Shown piece by piece: positions 63,202 through 64,000 of a stretch of 64,000 nucleotides of DNA. Under the pieces are notes generated by a model. That model did not search any database. It had not been told where the DNA came from and worked only from the letters and a program-made list of their open reading frames with translations. The translations under genes were made by a program, and so were the position numbers. This stretch comes from Saprospiraceae bacterium (GTDB lineage: Bacteria > Bacteroidota > Bacteroidia > Chitinophagales > Saprospiraceae). The stretch covers positions 594,501-658,500 of the forward strand of contig JADJYQ010000001.1 of assembly GCA_016719615.1 (NCBI GenBank), read 5' to 3'. Every line of letters starts with the position of its first letter. Positions within the stretch are counted from its first letter, which is position 1.

Positions 63202-64000
63202 TTAAAATTCCACCAGCATCTCGACAGGTAAATGATCTGAATAAACATTTCTCAAAGTTGTAACCGTTTCACAAGGTCGATCTTTCATAAAATCCTGTAC
63301 TTTGCAAATAGTTTTGCGACTTTGATTGAATTTATAGTAGATATTGTCTTCGCCCAAACTCATGTAGTTTCCATCTTCACAATACATTCTGAGCGTTGTC
63401 GATTGTCCATTGAGACACGAATTAAAACCTAATTGCTTAAGTGAGTTAAAAGCGTCATGATCATTTCGAAGATTAAAATCTCCACTCCATATCATATTAT
63501 TATTTTGTTGTTGTGAAATCCATTGTGTTATCGCTTTAATTTCAATAGATTCCTCAAAACTTTTATCGTGTGTGCGAGAATGGTAGTTGATCATTTTAAA
63601 GGATAAACCTCCAATATCAAATAAAGCTACAAAAGGTTCGCGGTGAACTGCAGCATCGACTTCTTTTAATAAATAGGGGTGTCCCAACATTTTGATGCGA
63701 GATGTTTTCCACAAATAGGCATATCGCTCACTGATATATGCACTAGGGCTTTTGGTAGGATCGCTGATGCGGTAATCCCAGTTTGCTCCTTTTCGTTTGA
63801 GTGCTTCGCTCAATCTTCCAACAGCTTGTGCACCGCCCGGATGTTTGGCAACTACTTCCTGGATGGCGATCACATCCGCATGTCCTATAAGATCAGCAAT
63901 CATTTGCATCTCTTTATCATCCCTGGACTGCCCAAAATCTTTGATGTTCCAGCTTATAAGGATAAATGAATTTGCAAAAGAAAAGCAAGTATGTACAATA
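63202..64000 (-). CDS. Endonuclease/exonuclease/phosphatase (EEP) family protein, 5' end outside the window
   Basis: At least 265 residues; the frame is open to the window edge, with ISWNIKDFG upstream of the first ATG (63909). All EEP motifs are present: WNIKDFG, VIAIQEV, MINYHSRTH, WSGDFNLR and YSDHLPVEM at the end. EEP proteins cut phosphodiester or phosphomonoester bonds in nucleic acids, inositol phosphates or nucleotides. It is only 14 bases upstream of the DEDD gene on the same strand, so it may be an operon member and an extra nuclease or signal-degrading enzyme; it could also be an unrelated neighbour. Confidence 0.83.
   Translation of the reverse strand, partial: IVHTCFSFANSFILISWNIKDFGQSRDDKEMQMIADLIGHADVIAIQEVVAKHPGGAQAVGRLSEALKRKGANWDYRISDPTKSPSAYISERYAYLWKTSRIKMLGHPYLLKEVDAAVHREPFVALFDIGGLSFKMINYHSRTHDKSFEESIEIKAITQWISQQQNNNMIWSGDFNLRNDHDAFNSLKQLGFNSCLNGQSTTLRMYCEDGNYMSLGEDNIYYKFNQSRKTICKVQDFMKDRPCETVTTLRNVYSDHLPVEMLVEF

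Noticed and set aside
1..64000. tRNA or rRNA genes
   Set aside because: I looked in the longer gaps and saw no cloverleaf-like or rRNA-like stretches.

Overview
The window looks like a low-GC chromosome segment from the phylum Bacteroidota, probably Saprospiraceae-like. The signs are secreted proteins with type IX secretion sorting domains (type B at 5174-8662, type A at 28530-29909), several promoters with a TAnnTTTG -7 box, a TraR/DksA-like regulator whose zinc finger has lost cysteines, and a heme-free, all-bacterial housekeeping set. Positions 1-30000 are mostly core genes: lipA, an alkaline phosphatase, dprA, a TMTC-like membrane protein, an RRM protein followed by a DEAD-box helicase, rseP, hscB, an O-antigen ligase-like protein, iscS-iscU-iscA, meaB, an M23 peptidase, a peroxiredoxin and a large secreted protein. 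Between them lie intergenic repeats built on an 8-bp unit (CAGACTAA). Positions 30259-37955 are accessory: a VOC protein, a cysteine-rich small protein, a tight operon of membrane and secreted proteins of unknown role (31079-35819, including a DUF4407 protein broken by an in-frame TGA) and a Pif1-like helicase.  The right third (38107-64000) is one large, co-directional (minus strand) type III-B CRISPR-Cas locus. Read from right to left it encodes an EEP-family nuclease (open to the window edge), a DEDDh exonuclease, a CorA-like membrane protein, Cmr1, an HD-less Cas10 with an intact GGDD, Cmr3, Cmr4, Cmr5 and Cmr6. Then comes a four-gene membrane module (a transmembrane/coiled-coil protein, a VWA-like lipoprotein, a bacterial PH-domain protein and a small 3-TM protein), and then an adaptation/processing module: a Card1/Can2-like PD-(D/E)xK nuclease without a visible CARF domain, Cas6, a stand-alone reverse transcriptase, Cas1 and Cas2. 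A ~150-bp leader follows, and then an array of 125 repeats of 36 bp. The CorA and DEDD genes beside a cyclase-competent, HD-less Cas10 suggest nucleotide signalling to the membrane (SAM-AMP in characterised CorA systems).  The array is the most striking element. I translated most of its 82 distinct spacers by eye, and they read as natural peptide fragments on the + strand. The crRNAs inferred from the minus strand would therefore be antisense to mRNA, which fits RNA targeting and possibly RNA-derived acquisition through the RT. Three spacer pairs encode the same or near-same peptide with different codons, so the array has repeatedly sampled homologous sites of diverged targets. A ~2.95-kb stretch of the array is tandemly duplicated; the copies differ by one spacer and by three homopolymer indels. 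The same kind of homopolymer indel splits iscU, cas1, cmr3, the PH-domain gene and the large secreted protein, so many apparent frameshifts here are probably sequencing errors rather than real inactivation.
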